NCBI GenBank assembly: GCA_003550305.1
Contig: QKYT01000403.1
Location: 80,100-107,309 of the forward strand
Direction of reading: 5' to 3'
Length of the DNA: 27,210 nt
Source of the DNA: Glomus cerebriforme
Taxonomy: Eukaryota; Glomeromycota; Glomeromycetes; Glomerales; Glomeraceae
Position numbers and translations under genes: made by a program. Under the pieces are notes generated by a model. That model was given only the letters and a program-made list of their open reading frames with translations. It did no database searches and was not told the origin of the DNA. Below are positions 18,108-27,210 of the stretch, piece after piece (position 1 is the stretch's first letter; each line of letters opens with the position of its first letter).

Positions 18108-19929
18108 TCAGAGGAGGTGATCAATATCATCAACCTCAATATCATCATCAAGAGTATCATCATCATCGTCAGCTTCATGGAAGCCTCTCGAACCCAATTA
18201 GCTATCAGCGATCATGGAAAGAGAAGTATTCATATTTGCAAGAGTCTTCATTAATTCTGGAAGACGTGATTCAAGATTGGAGATACGTTCTTGATTAGAA
18301 AGAGAGTTGTCCTCACTTGAAGAAGTAAAATGAGGTTGCTTATTAAGGCCTTTATTATGAGAACTAGAAGAAGAAGTAGTTTTTTCTGAAGAAGTAACTT
18401 TAGATTTTAAATCTTTAATGTCATTGGCGAATTCGTTAACCATCTTATGTAGAGATTGAAAAAATTTACGAAATTTTTCTATTTGAGTTGACAGAGTTTG
18501 ATTTGAATTGGATGACTTAGCATGCATAGAGTCACCTTTTATGGTACTATTATTAAGTTGCTGTTGCTTGTTATTATTAGGTTTAGAGCCTTTTTTCATA
18601 GCATCAACATAAGAATGAGGGGTTTTTTATGTTGTGCAGGTCAAAAGCGATTATATAACTTATTAAGTTTGTTATCCCGTGCTGAACGTTCCACCTTATT
18701 GGGACAGGATTTGAAAAGGTGATCAGTGAAACTGCAGCGATGACAGGTAGGGGTATCCTGAGTGTGCCAATAAAGAACATTGCCTTTATAGGAATGTTCA
18801 GTGGGTGCAGCTTGCACTTAAATCTCTTTGGATTTGAAGTTTACATAAGCATAATTCAGAGGTTTATAGTTGCTGGGATTGCGAGAGATGAAGCAGGTTT
18901 TCTCACTAATAGAAGTGATATATTTTACAATATCAACCGATTGAGTATTAGGAGGAAGGCCGGCGAGCTTGAAACAGTACATTTGTCTTTTTTTTATTCT
19001 TTTTGAGATAATGAAAGAGGTATAACTCTAATGATATCACAGCCTAAAGAATCAGACCAACTGTCAGTAAAGAAATGTTGAATACTATCAGATGATAAGT
19101 ATTCAATGAACGCGTGTTGAAAAACACCACGTGTTCTCATGGTAAGATGTGTGATGTCACCATATCTTCTGAATCTAGCATGGACAGAAGCCGCTTTAAA
19201 GTTAAGAGGGATGTCAATGACTTGGAGAGTATGAAGTTTGATGTCATTTTGTGTTTCTTCAGAAACAGGAGGTTTAATTTCATCAAGTTTGTAAAAGGTA
19301 ACAGTACTTGGTGATTCTTCATTACCAAAAGTGATAGGAATCTTAAGTATTATGTTCATATCATCAGGATATACAAAAGTAGTCACGAGGTATTCTACTT
19401 TTTTAATGATTCTTTTTTGTAAGATAACAGTCTGTATAATAACATGCGAAAAATTTTTCAACAAAGGCTTTTTTCTTATCAAAATGTGTTTTAGGACCTA
19501 AAATGGAAGCTGCAGGAGCGGCAATTTCAAAGCGATCACAAATTGGGATAGGGATCAGCTGAGAGTTGGGATCATCATCCTTCTGATTGGTTCTTTGATC
19601 ATGATGGGAAGTTTCCTTATTTTGATCACCAGTCCTTGCAGAAAGAGGAACGCGACGGAGGACAAAGAAGAAGTAGAAGTGGGGGAAGACGTGTTGAGCG
19701 AGCTAGAGGATGGAGTCCCATAAGTTTCTTCAATAATGGACTCATCCGTTTCCATGGCGGAAGAGTCCATATTAGCTTGAGAAAGTTGTTGTTTCTGGTT
19801 TTTCTTGTTACTTGGGTGATGAGTATGTTTTATCGGTACTTCCTTACTATCACTAGTGGAGGAAGAGTTTTTTTTAGAAGGTGGGTTTGTATTATATGGT
19901 TTAGAATGAGTATTTCATTTGTTGCCCAT
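18108..19929 (-). pseudogene. LINE ORF1: RRM-like, CCHC knuckle, coiled coil (copy B)
   Basis: An RNA-binding chaperone for the LINE RNA. Start ATG at 19927-19929 (MGNK). A Ser/Thr-rich leader (TYGTPSSSSLNTSSPTSTSS) leads to a domain with LQVIDIPLNFKAASVHARF and TRGVFQHAFIEYL (first RRM-like fold, 19020-19260). Then YCFKLAGLPPNTQSVDIVKY and NYAYVNFKSKE form a second RRM-like fold (18850-18995), followed by the knuckle CHRCSFTDHLFKSC (18704-18745). The tail is basic and Ser-rich, with a predicted coiled coil ERISNLESRLPELMKTLANM (18205-18310) and an acidic end. Stops and at least three frameshifts break it. Order and motifs are clear even so. Confidence 0.8.
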
Positions 19930-20042
19930 GTTTGTCCAGTTACAAGATATAAACTTGAGTAAAAGCATGAGTAAAAACTTTCAAAACCTTTTGGTTACTG
20001 CGCCAAACTTATGGTCACGGAAAGAAAGGAGAAAGAGTTTTT
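19930..20042 (-). other. 5' UTR of LINE copy B
   Basis: From the right-hand duplication the minus strand starts with an A run and CTCTTTCTCCTTTCTTTCC, a pyrimidine-rich leader, before the ORF1 ATG. An internal promoter would be expected here for a LINE, but I can point to no specific motif. Confidence 0.5.
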
Positions 20043-20059
20043 TTTTAAATATCATTATT
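20043..20059. repeat. 17-bp target duplication, copy 3
   Basis: TTTTAAATATCATTATT at the 5' (right) edge of LINE copy B, identical to 10848-10864 and 11885-11901. Confidence 0.75.
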
Positions 20060-20064
20060 GAATT

Positions 20065-20093
20065 ATTTGACAAAAATTTTATTTTCGTCAAAT
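20065..20093. repeat. Imperfect hairpin downstream of the Crinkler-type pseudogene
   Basis: ATTTGACAAAAAT and the nearly complementary ATTTTCGTCAAAT form a 29-bp near palindrome in the 3' flank of the gene at 20292-22143. A minor feature; role unknown. The rest of 20094-20291 is AT-rich 3' flank without a gene. Confidence 0.5.
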
Positions 20094-20291
20094 CCAAATT
20101 TGAAAATAATCAGCAAAGACGGTAAAGATGGTAAAATTAATCATTTATATGTAAGTCAAAAATGGCATTTTAAACCTTCTTCCAAAGCATAAGTAAACTT
20201 GTAGAGCAGCAGAAATCACATCTGTAGTAAAATTTTAAAAGCTTTATATCAGTGAAAAAATCTGTTATGTATTTTTTGAAAAATTGCTGCG

Positions 20292-22143
20292 TCATAAACC
20301 TGGCACACATTCAAGGGGTGCCATACTAACACCGTAAGCACCAGGATATAGTTCTCCTAAAGTCATACCAGTTTTTCCCATTTTGATGGCCAGATTGGTG
20401 CAGAATGCTTCATGGTGCAACACAAATAGCTTCCACTCTTGCCAAAACATGTGATTATCTACTTTAAAGATCTTATTTGTAAGTTCAACATCAACAATTT
20501 TTAAGACATCATTGTAGATGTAGACAAAAAAGATTGGCATGAGTATAAGAAATGAATCAGAATTTTCATTGACTTTGGAAAGAATAATACATCCATCATG
20601 TTCCAGATCCTTTACTTTTACATTTTCCAGACAAGTATCAGGAGTAACAGGAATCCCTTCAATACAATTATATAAGATTTTTATAGCAAGGTCCCTATTC
20701 TTTACCACATAATGTTTAACATTGTACTTCTTATCAAGTTCACACTTCTTCAAAAATGGAGTTAAAGTTTTGGTCTTTAAGTTCCTTAAAGAATGTACTA
20801 TCAGTTTCTAAGTTTTCTAACTAAAAACATTGGATAAAGACCTGTTCAAGTGTATGAGGTAAGCCTCCAGTATCCAACAAAAGTTGGAGAAGTGAAGCAT
20901 AAAGCTTCCACTTATATACACGATTGGAAAAAGTTGGAGTATTAAATTTTAATGCAAAATGATCCATAATCCATATTATGGATGCAGTGTCCAATAATGG
21001 ACATTCAACAAAATCAAATAAGGTTTTTGAAGCTTCTTTTTGTGCTATGACATCATATGGAGCAGTTTCTGAGAGAAATGGCTGAACAAAGATAGATGAA
21101 ATAGTCTTAGATGAAGCCGATGGGGAGGAGAGAACCATGTATGTTGCAAGATCACTGATTATATTTTTGAAGAGTTCTTTTGGTGGACTTGTCTTATTAT
21201 TCTTATCCCAGATATCGATCAATTGAAATTCATCAATATGAAGATATAAAAAAAATTGTCTTCTATCAGAAAGCTTCAAAGATTTGTGACAACTACTGAT
21301 AATAGTATCAACATTAAAAAGATCATTATAGTTGTGCCTAAGAGCCTCAAGGTAGAATTCTCAAAATTTTATATCATATTCTTTTTCAATAAAGAATGAA
21401 TAAGCAATATGCAAGCCAATGATTACCATTGCAGATAACTTATAGTCTCCTTCATCAAGTTTGAGACCATTTCCAAAATCTATACAAATGTATTCAAAGT
21501 AAACATCAGACCATTCTTGGGGTGGTTTTAAATTGTCTTTGACATAATAGTAAAGGTTATGACCAAACTGAGTTTTGCCTATTTATTAGACTTCAGATAA
21601 GTAAACTAATATAAATCATTTGAAAAAAGCACAACAAAAAAAACATACCTATCCTGGGGGGCCACTCCACTAACAAGACACCAGTAATTCGATTTACCCA
21701 TCATTTTTATAACATTACTTCTTATAGTTTGATTAATCCTGCGCATTGCTAGTTCAAAATCATGCTGTTGCAATAGCATTTCTAATTCATTGGGTGGAGC
21801 AGGCTTATGCTTTAGGGCATCCTTTGTAATTTTCCTAACAATATCTTCAACTGATGAAAGAGAGGTTAATAATTAAAATCAGGTATGCAGTTTAAGGAAT
21901 GCAGGGTAATAATGATTGTATGTACACCTACCAGTTTTCAAAGATCCTAATTGTCCAGATCTTTTGAAAAAAAAATTATGGTTTAGAAATATGATGTAAA
22001 TAATAAAATTGATTCTTGTTTGAAAGGTAAACCATTGGAAGACACTTACCAGTGGTGGCAGGCTAAGGCAGTTGTGTGATGATGTGGATGTTCTTGGAGC
22101 TACTATATGCAAAAATGTTACCAAAATCCTCAAATGGAGTCAT
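20292..22143 (-). pseudogene. Crinkler-RHS type P-loop NTPase, broken and truncated
   Basis: Resembles the large Crinkler (CRN) family of arbuscular mycorrhizal fungi. Exon a (22050-22143) gives NIFAYSSSKNIHIITQLP, the end of the CRN header. Exon b (21932-21960) gives SGQLGSLK. Exon c (21649-21850) gives VEDIVRKITKDALKHKPAPP and LEMLLQQHDFELAMRRINQ. Exon d (20292-21578) opens IGKTQFGHNLYYY (Walker A), then FFLYLHIDEFQLI (Walker B), SIFVQPFLSETAPYDVIAQK (sensor-like), LLLDTGGLPHTLEQVF, FKVDNHMFWQEWKLFV and GMTLGELYPGAYG. All three introns have GT and AG ends. A C6 run beside Walker A, a stop near 21360 and a frameshift near 20755 break the frame. The C-terminal nuclease region and the N-terminal start are missing. 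Confidence 0.78.
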
Positions 22144-23668
22144 GTATTTGAATTATGCATTTAGGGTGAATATTTTTATAAAAATACGTATGTTTGTTAC
22201 AACCTGGATATAGGGTAAAAGGAACTAGTTTTTTAGGAGTGTTGATATTATTGTCTTGGTCTAAAGGTGAGTATTTTCAGTATTTAATAAAAGCCATGAA
22301 AATGCCTCAGAAAGGGTTATAAATTTCTATGATGCGACCTATTATAATATTGTTAATGAAGGAATCTCAGTATGAAATCCATATTTTGGTTCAATGCCTA
22401 TAGATTTTATTTATATTATTTGATATATGAGAAATTGGCAATAACTTGGTAATTGGGTTCTCTAGTGGAATGGTAAGAACTTGGTTGGGCCCAATTGAGC
22501 ATTTTGACTGTAATTTTTTGTACCAGTTAGGAATTATGCCTTGATGATTATGGGTCTCAGTATTTTTGTAGGGAAGTAAATACATTCCATCATATATCAT
22601 AACTTGTTTGGCATATACTATATATTTGTTATATAAGGAGATAATGTCTGATAAAGTGAAATTGGGAAAGTATTTTGTTATTGCTATTTGAAAGGAATTT
22701 TGCATTGACGTATCTATATTTGGTAAGACAGAAGTGTTGTAGGAAGCAAATAATTTAATGCATTTAGTAAAATAAAAGGAGTTATTAACAAGGAGTTTGA
22801 AATTATTAATAGTTATGTGGTCAGAAAAAGTAGGGAGCCAATAATAATATTGGGAATAGAGAAGATTTTGTAATGCTATCATGTGTAATGCTGGGTTATA
22901 GAGCATTACATTGATATTTGATAATTTGGATTGTAATTGTAAAGATTTAAAATTATTATTTGATGGGAAGAGATCATTATGAATAATATTATTTTTAGTA
23001 GAAGAGGGTAAGCTCAATGTGTATTTAAAAAGTTTTTTAATTGGGGATAAAAGTATGTCATATAAGTCTTCTGATAATATTGTAGTTTGTGTTAAATATT
23101 CTAATTTGTAAAGGAGTATTTTATTAGTGAGATAAATAACATGTTCATATGTAATAGCCTTATATCTGAGAAAATAAGTGAATTTGTGAACTGTAGATCT
23201 GATTTTCTTTATGGTTGGTAAGGAGGAGTTGTTGCAGTTGAAGTAGACTCCTAACATTCTTTTGCTTTGTGAGTGTCTGCTGGTTTTAGCATTAATGACC
23301 ATATTGTTAACATGTAAAGTTATGTCTTTGTTTTGTTCTTTTTTAATATTTGTGAGAATTTTGTATTTGTCTAAGTTTATTTGAATATTTGCAAATTGGT
23401 AGAATTCTATAGATAGATTTAAGAGAATTTTTAAATCTTTGAAACTGTGAGTAAATCAGGATGTATCATCGAGGTATCCTATCACTTTGGAAGTGAAGAA
23501 AATTGTTTGGTCATTCTCTGTGTTATTAATATTTCTAATTTTAGTATAATTAATTGAGAATGTATTATTGTTGATAAATGTAAACATCAGATTATAATAA
23601 ATGATTCATAAGAGAGGTGAAATCACCTCTCCTTGGTCAATCCCTTGGATCACATTATATGGAGTTGA
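22144..23668 (-). pseudogene. LINE RT palm, thumb and C-terminal region
   Basis: Begins with TPYNVIQGIDQGEVISPLL (motif B, 23600-23668), a stop at a Trp position, IIYYNLMF, then motif C VIGYLDDTS near 23475 with both Asp present and a stop replacing Trp. LNLSIEFYQFANIQINLDKY follows. The open stretch at 22391-23302 gives MLGVYFN, RSTVHKFTYFLRYKAITYEH, LYKLEYLTQTTILSEDLYDI and more. The frame continues beyond its stop through LVPFTLYPGCNKHTYFYKNI and PKCIIQIHDS to the junction at about 22143. That last Cys-containing segment corresponds to the part just before RNase H in other LINEs. Confidence 0.85.
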
Positions 23669-24026
23669 AGTGCGACTGATTATTTTGCTAGAAATTATTA
23701 GAAAATTATTCATTAAAATAATTTCCAACAGATTAAACAATTCCCTCTCGTTTAACAATGTCCTCCAATTTAATAATCAAGCAGGACTCATAGGTCAATC
23801 TATATTTGAGCTGATTAGAACTATCAACTACATAATAGAATTCTCACAACATACAAAACAAGACTTATGAATAGGTCTCCAAGATCTGAGTAAAGTATAT
23901 GAATAGAGTCAATATTATGCTTCTCTGTCTAGCACTCAAAAGAATTAAAGTTCCAAATACTATTATTACTATTATTAACAATTTATTTACCAATCATAGT
24001 AATAAAATTATTTTGCCTAACTGTAT
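23669..24026 (+). pseudogene. Inverted RT block of the second LINE
   Basis: This plus-strand segment encodes RT motifs 1 to A while everything around it is on the minus strand: RLIILLEIIRKLFIKIISNR, then NNQAGLIGQSIFELIRTINY, then WIGLQDLSKVY-like motif A (Trp replaced by TGA, then a one-base insertion), then RVNIMLLCLALKRIKVPNT and NKIILPN. In an uninterrupted element these belong between PKPKLFNFDFTNI (minus, ends about 24027) and TPYNVIQGID (minus, starts about 23668). Content and order therefore fit an inversion of just this block, with little or no loss. Confidence 0.85.
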
Positions 24027-26160
24027 GTTAGTGAAGTCAAAATTAAACAGTTTTGGTTTGGAAATAGGAAATAGAAGGTCTCAGTTCCATGAATAAGGCA
24101 AGATTTGATGAGTTAGTATTTCATTATAAAAATACAGACATATGTTTGATATTTTCATATCTGATGCCAGATATACCCAGAGCTTTGTATTTTAGATGTG
24201 TTCAAAGTGTTAATGAGTTCTGTCATAGAGATTGGTTAGATAGTATTATTGAACCATCTATTATTTATTTGACTTTAGGGGAGTAGATTTTTTGCTATCT
24301 TTGGAAAAGTTGTGATATATCATCATATTTGATATATTTATGTTGTGTTTGATTACCTAAAGTTTGGTAATATTTGGTGGCTTCTCTTTTAATTATTTCA
24401 GGGTTTGTAGTATAGAGAGTTGGCCATTATTATTTTTGTAAGACAATTTGTTTAGTGTAATAGTTTTGGATTTGCAATTGAGTATGGAGTTGATCATGTT
24501 TTTTTGGTTATTAGTTATGTTATTGATTTTATTAGTAATATAGAAGTCTATTTTTTCTGTCTATTGTGCTTTGCATTTGTATTCTGATTTCTTTTAAGAC
24601 TGTAATATATGATTTGTATTGTAATTTGATTGTGAAAAATAGGTATAAACTGATGGTAGATGGCCATGTCTGCATGGGTAGGTCTTTGTAGTTTTGGAGT
24701 AGTTCATCTAATATTCTCTTAATTTTGGGCCATTCTGGACATCATTTTGTAAACCACTTTTCTGGCCATATTTGCGTAGTATCTTCTGTAGAGAAGATGG
24801 ATAATAAGTATGTTTTCCTAAAATATTTAAGTCCATGTGTTAATTCAATTATTCTGTGGTTGAAAGCTCTAATTTTTTATAAATATTTGAATTTTCTGTG
24901 TTCTTTTGCCTGGATGATTGGTAGACTATTGGATTTTCTGTAATTTATTATATTGCAAAAATCATTGTAGGTTCTGTTTATGTTTCTTGGAATATTTAAC
25001 GAATTAGTAGTATCTTTAATGAAAAGTTACCAGTTTTATTTTATGTATTGATGTATTGTTTGTGAGTATTAGAGCCATTCATCTTTTGTAATGTTTTTAT
25101 AGTCAATAAAGTCTTTATTGTGATGGACTGTTATTGAAGAAGTTGGCAAAAAGTTGAAAAATATATTATCTAGGGTAATGATAAGTAAGTTGGTGTTTGT
25201 GATAATTTCTTCTAGTGATAGGAAGATGTTATCAGAGCTGATTATGTATTCGGCTAAAGATTTAGATGTAAAAATATAATCTATTCATATAGATTGTGTA
25301 TTAGAATCATTTGTATTTGATTTTCTAAATGTGAGAGACAGTATATCTGAGAGAGTTTTTTGGATATTTATTAAATTGTGATTTTTCAATGTGAAAATAA
25401 AATTTTTTTTTGTTAGTTTGGTTTTGTTTTTTTTCATTCTGATATTTTCAATGTCAGTTATTCAGTGTGATTCTTCTGTCTGGTTGTTATGATCTTGTAT
25501 GTTGAAGTCTCCTAGAATGATATGGTAAAAATTAGATGGAGTGTTTAGTAGTTCGTTAAGGTGTAAGACACATTTTTGTATTATGTTAATAGAATCATTT
25601 TTGTGTGAATTGCTAGCAGGTAAGTAAGTGCTAGTTATTTGAGTATTTGTTTTGTCTGAAAAATAAATCAATTGTTAGTAGTTAGTCTACTGTTAAAGGT
25701 AGATTTTTTGAAATATGATTGAAATATTTTTGTTTAAGGATGATTGATATTCCCAATCCTTTATAATGTTCTGTGTTATATTATATAGCATAAATTGGAG
25801 TAATTTTTCTTTGATAGTGGATCTAGTAATTTTATTTGAATAGTTTTTTTGTGCATAATGGTAATGTCATAGAGTCCTGTTTCAGTAATATATAATATAT
25901 CTAGTTGGTGTAGAACTATCAGGTTGTAAATGTCTTGTTTTTTATTGTTGAAATCTTGTCTAATATTAATTATTTCTATTCTGAAAAATTCAAAATCATT
26001 AGTAATTGATCATTGTCCAGGATGGTATTATTTCTATTAGTTCAGTATTTTTTCCTAGATGAGTAATTGCCATGTCTATTTTTTTATTTTGGTTTAATGT
26101 GTTATTAGTAGTAGTTTGTTTGTTATGGTGTGTGTTGTAATTATAGTCATTGATGTTTAA
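24027..26160 (-). pseudogene. LINE endonuclease and RT N-terminal part
   Basis: Endonuclease motifs: FFRIEIINIRQDF near 25985, LDILYITETGLYD near 25890 (catalytic Glu kept), YHIILGDFNIQDHN near 25500 (catalytic Asp kept), SIxIDYIFTSKSLAEYI near 25270 (the x is a stop) and ITNTNLLIITL near 25190. A connector follows with NINRTYNDFCNIINYRKSN and HRKFKYL. RT fingers are visible at 24100-24200 as KALGISGIRYENIKHM, then NSSNLALFMEL and PKPKLFNFDFTNI up to 24027, where the inverted block begins. Many stops and frameshifts. Confidence 0.78.
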
Positions 26161-26399
26161 TTCTATGTTGGTTGGGTTATAATCATTTAAATGGAGTAGT
26201 CCAAAAGAGGTACTGACTATTGTATTTTCCGTGGTTATGTTTTGGTATAATATATTTTGTTGTTCTGTTATGGTAAATATATTAGTAATTTTGATTTGCA
26301 GGATGATTAGTTATTTGGATTCATCCATCCTGTGTATCATTTTTGAGAAGTGGTGGGAGTGGAGTCAATATTTGGGTTTTTTGTGTTGTTGTCCATTAT

Positions 26400-26889
26400 T
26401 ATTGTTTCTGTATTGTCTGAGGTATGTCCTGTAGAAATATAATTATTGTTAAAGATTTGATAGTTAGTAAAAAGAATTTATGAGTGTTGTGGTTCATCTA
26501 TAATTGATGGGATAGTGCTAATGGATTTAAACAATCCAATTTCTGAGAGTATGTTATTTGGTGAGTAAAAGGGATTATTGGGGAGTGTTAGTTGTTTGAA
26601 AATATTTTGAGATTTCAGTTTATTTTCTGTTAGTCTTTTGGAGGTGAAGAAGAATGTCTTTTGCATTGTGTATTGGAGGGTATAACTATAGAAGTTGGTG
26701 TTATTTTAATTGAGTTAGAGAGGTCATCTATTTTATTAATGAGGATATCATTCCTAATATTAATTTGTATGATATTTTCTCTTTGGAATACATTTTTTTT
26801 GATAGGTTTAAGACTTGTTGTTGAAGTTGTTCTATAATAGTTTTCAGTTCTGTAATTGTATTTGATTGTGTGGTGATAGTATTTATCAT
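26400..26889 (-). pseudogene. Small coiled-coil ORF1-like protein of the second LINE
   Basis: From an ATG at 26887-26889: MINTITTQSNTITELKTIIE, EQLQQQVLNLSKK, then after a one-base shift VFQRENIIQINIRNDILINK and KIDDLSNSIKITPTS. The heptad pattern suggests a coiled coil like those that trimerise LINE ORF1 proteins. Downstream pieces (KLTENKLKSQNIFKQLTLP near 26600) are open but unrecognised. No RRM or CCHC is seen, so it is short or truncated. Moderate evidence only. Confidence 0.45.
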
Positions 26890-26900
26890 AAGATTTATTT

Positions 26901-27210
26901 GTTATTGTGTTACTGATGTAGTGTCGGAATTAGAGTAAAAGGATCAGGTGATTTGAAGAGTCATGTGATTTTAGAATAGATCGTTTAATTGATAAACATG
27001 TTTGTAATAAAGGATGAAACATTTAATAAATTAGTGTAGATCGGATGATCACAGATAGAATAGTATATAAAGGCTGTGAATTAGACTTAGTAAAAGGAGG
27101 AGCCTTTTGGGCCGATAGATTACTAGTTTATAAAAATGTAACTATCAATATTTATAAGAGATAATAAAGTTTTATTGTTAATTAAATTAATGAATTTTTA
27201 ATGAATAAAC
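26901..27210. other. No gene seen
   Basis: About 300 bp of AT-rich sequence at the right edge. A slightly less AT-rich block near 27070-27120 (GTATATAAAGGCTGTGAATT, GGAGGAGCCTTTTGGGCCGA) stands out but contains no open frame or motif I recognise. It may be 5' UTR of the LINE or host DNA. Confidence 0.5.

Larger units (their letters stand above)
11902..20042 (-). mobile_element. LINE copy B, full length (about 8.1 kb, with a nested element)
   Basis: A non-LTR retrotransposon with ORF1 and ORF2 on the minus strand, poly(A) complement at 11901-11912, 5' end at about 20042, and the 17-bp duplication on both sides. Domain order is ORF1 with two RRM-like folds, CCHC knuckle and coiled coil; then ORF2 with APE-type endonuclease, reverse transcriptase, CXXC segment, RNase H and C-terminal zinc finger. 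RNase H after the reverse transcriptase places it near the I/Tad-type LINEs. Many stops and frameshifts make it inactive. A 534-bp TIR element sits in ORF2 at 14031-14564. About 110 bp of 5' UTR lies before the ORF1 start. Confidence 0.9.
22144..26900 (-). mobile_element. Second LINE family member, 3'-truncated, with internal inversion
   Basis: A non-LTR element of a different subfamily. On the minus strand, from right: coiled-coil ORF1-like piece, endonuclease, RT fingers, then an inverted block on the plus strand, then RT palm and thumb and a long C-terminal region. It stops before any RNase H, at the Crinkler-type fragment. No poly(A) complement or target duplication is seen at the left edge, so the 3' end was lost after insertion. 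The 5' limit is not clear; I place it near 26,900 because coding-like sequence ends there. Confidence 0.82.

Noticed and set aside
18060..18254. Plus-strand frame rich in Ile
   Set aside because: It is complementary to the acidic Asp-rich end of ORF1 and the Asn-rich start of ORF2.
19636..19962. Plus-strand open frame with Arg-rich start
   Set aside because: It overlaps the Ser/Thr-rich start of LINE ORF1 on the minus strand and has no recognisable domain.
1..20042. Possible alternative genetic code with TAG or TAA read as Gln
   Set aside because: Trp and Arg codons are also changed to stops (TGG to TAG or TGA, CGA to TGA), and the sister copy has ordinary sense codons at the same positions. 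Decay explains all cases.
24089..24286. Plus-strand frame next to the inverted RT block, as an extension of the inversion
   Set aside because: The minus strand here gives RT finger motifs (KALGISGIRYENIKHM), so the inversion ends at about 24026 and this frame is a shadow.

Overview
The window looks like a transposon-filled stretch of a very AT-rich eukaryotic genome. The best guess is an arbuscular mycorrhizal fungus (Glomeromycotina, Rhizophagus-like). Reasons: the LINE reverse transcriptases and their accessory domains read like those I know from that group, a broken intron-containing Crinkler-RHS type NTPase gene is present, and composition is extremely AT-rich. This is recognition from memory, not a database result. 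I see no intact host gene, no rRNA, tRNA or CRISPR array. Nearly everything is on the minus strand and nearly everything is broken. Layout, left to right: 1-6656 is a Ty3/gypsy LTR retrotransposon (element 1) read right to left: 5' LTR (6198-6656), primer site, gag, zinc knuckle, protease, reverse transcriptase, RNase H, an extra Cys/His-rich domain, then integrase, which runs off the window edge. 6657-6926 is AT-rich spacer. 6927-7362 is a separate insertion flanked by a 16-bp direct repeat. 7379-10686 is a second, 3'-truncated copy of the gypsy element (element 2), keeping only 5' LTR, gag and protease. 10687-10847 is a small plus-strand piece related to the tail of the Crinkler gene further right. 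10848-20059 holds two LINE copies of one family placed head to tail: a 1-kb 5'-truncated copy (10865-11884) and a full-length 8.1-kb copy (11902-20042). One 17-bp sequence lies at the left edge, the junction and the right edge. The long copy encodes ORF1 (two RRM-like folds, CCHC knuckle, coiled coil) and ORF2 (APE-type endonuclease, reverse transcriptase, RNase H, C-terminal zinc finger). It is itself interrupted by a 534-bp terminal-inverted-repeat element (14031-14564) with an 8-bp target duplication. 20292-22143 is the minus-strand Crinkler-RHS NTPase pseudogene with at least three introns. 22144 to about 26,900 is a different LINE, 3'-truncated against the Crinkler fragment, with an internal inversion of about 360 bp exactly inside its reverse transcriptase. 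The elements do not form a pathway; they record a history. Gypsy elements and LINEs landed around a pair of convergent Crinkler-like sequences, then a TIR element landed in a LINE, and all copies decayed. A striking common thread is that essentially every premature stop I could compare with a sister copy or with a clear family motif is a Gln, Arg or Trp codon changed by C-to-T or G-to-A, and several catalytic residues are lost by G-to-A. No new defence or metabolic system is visible; the most interesting items are structural.
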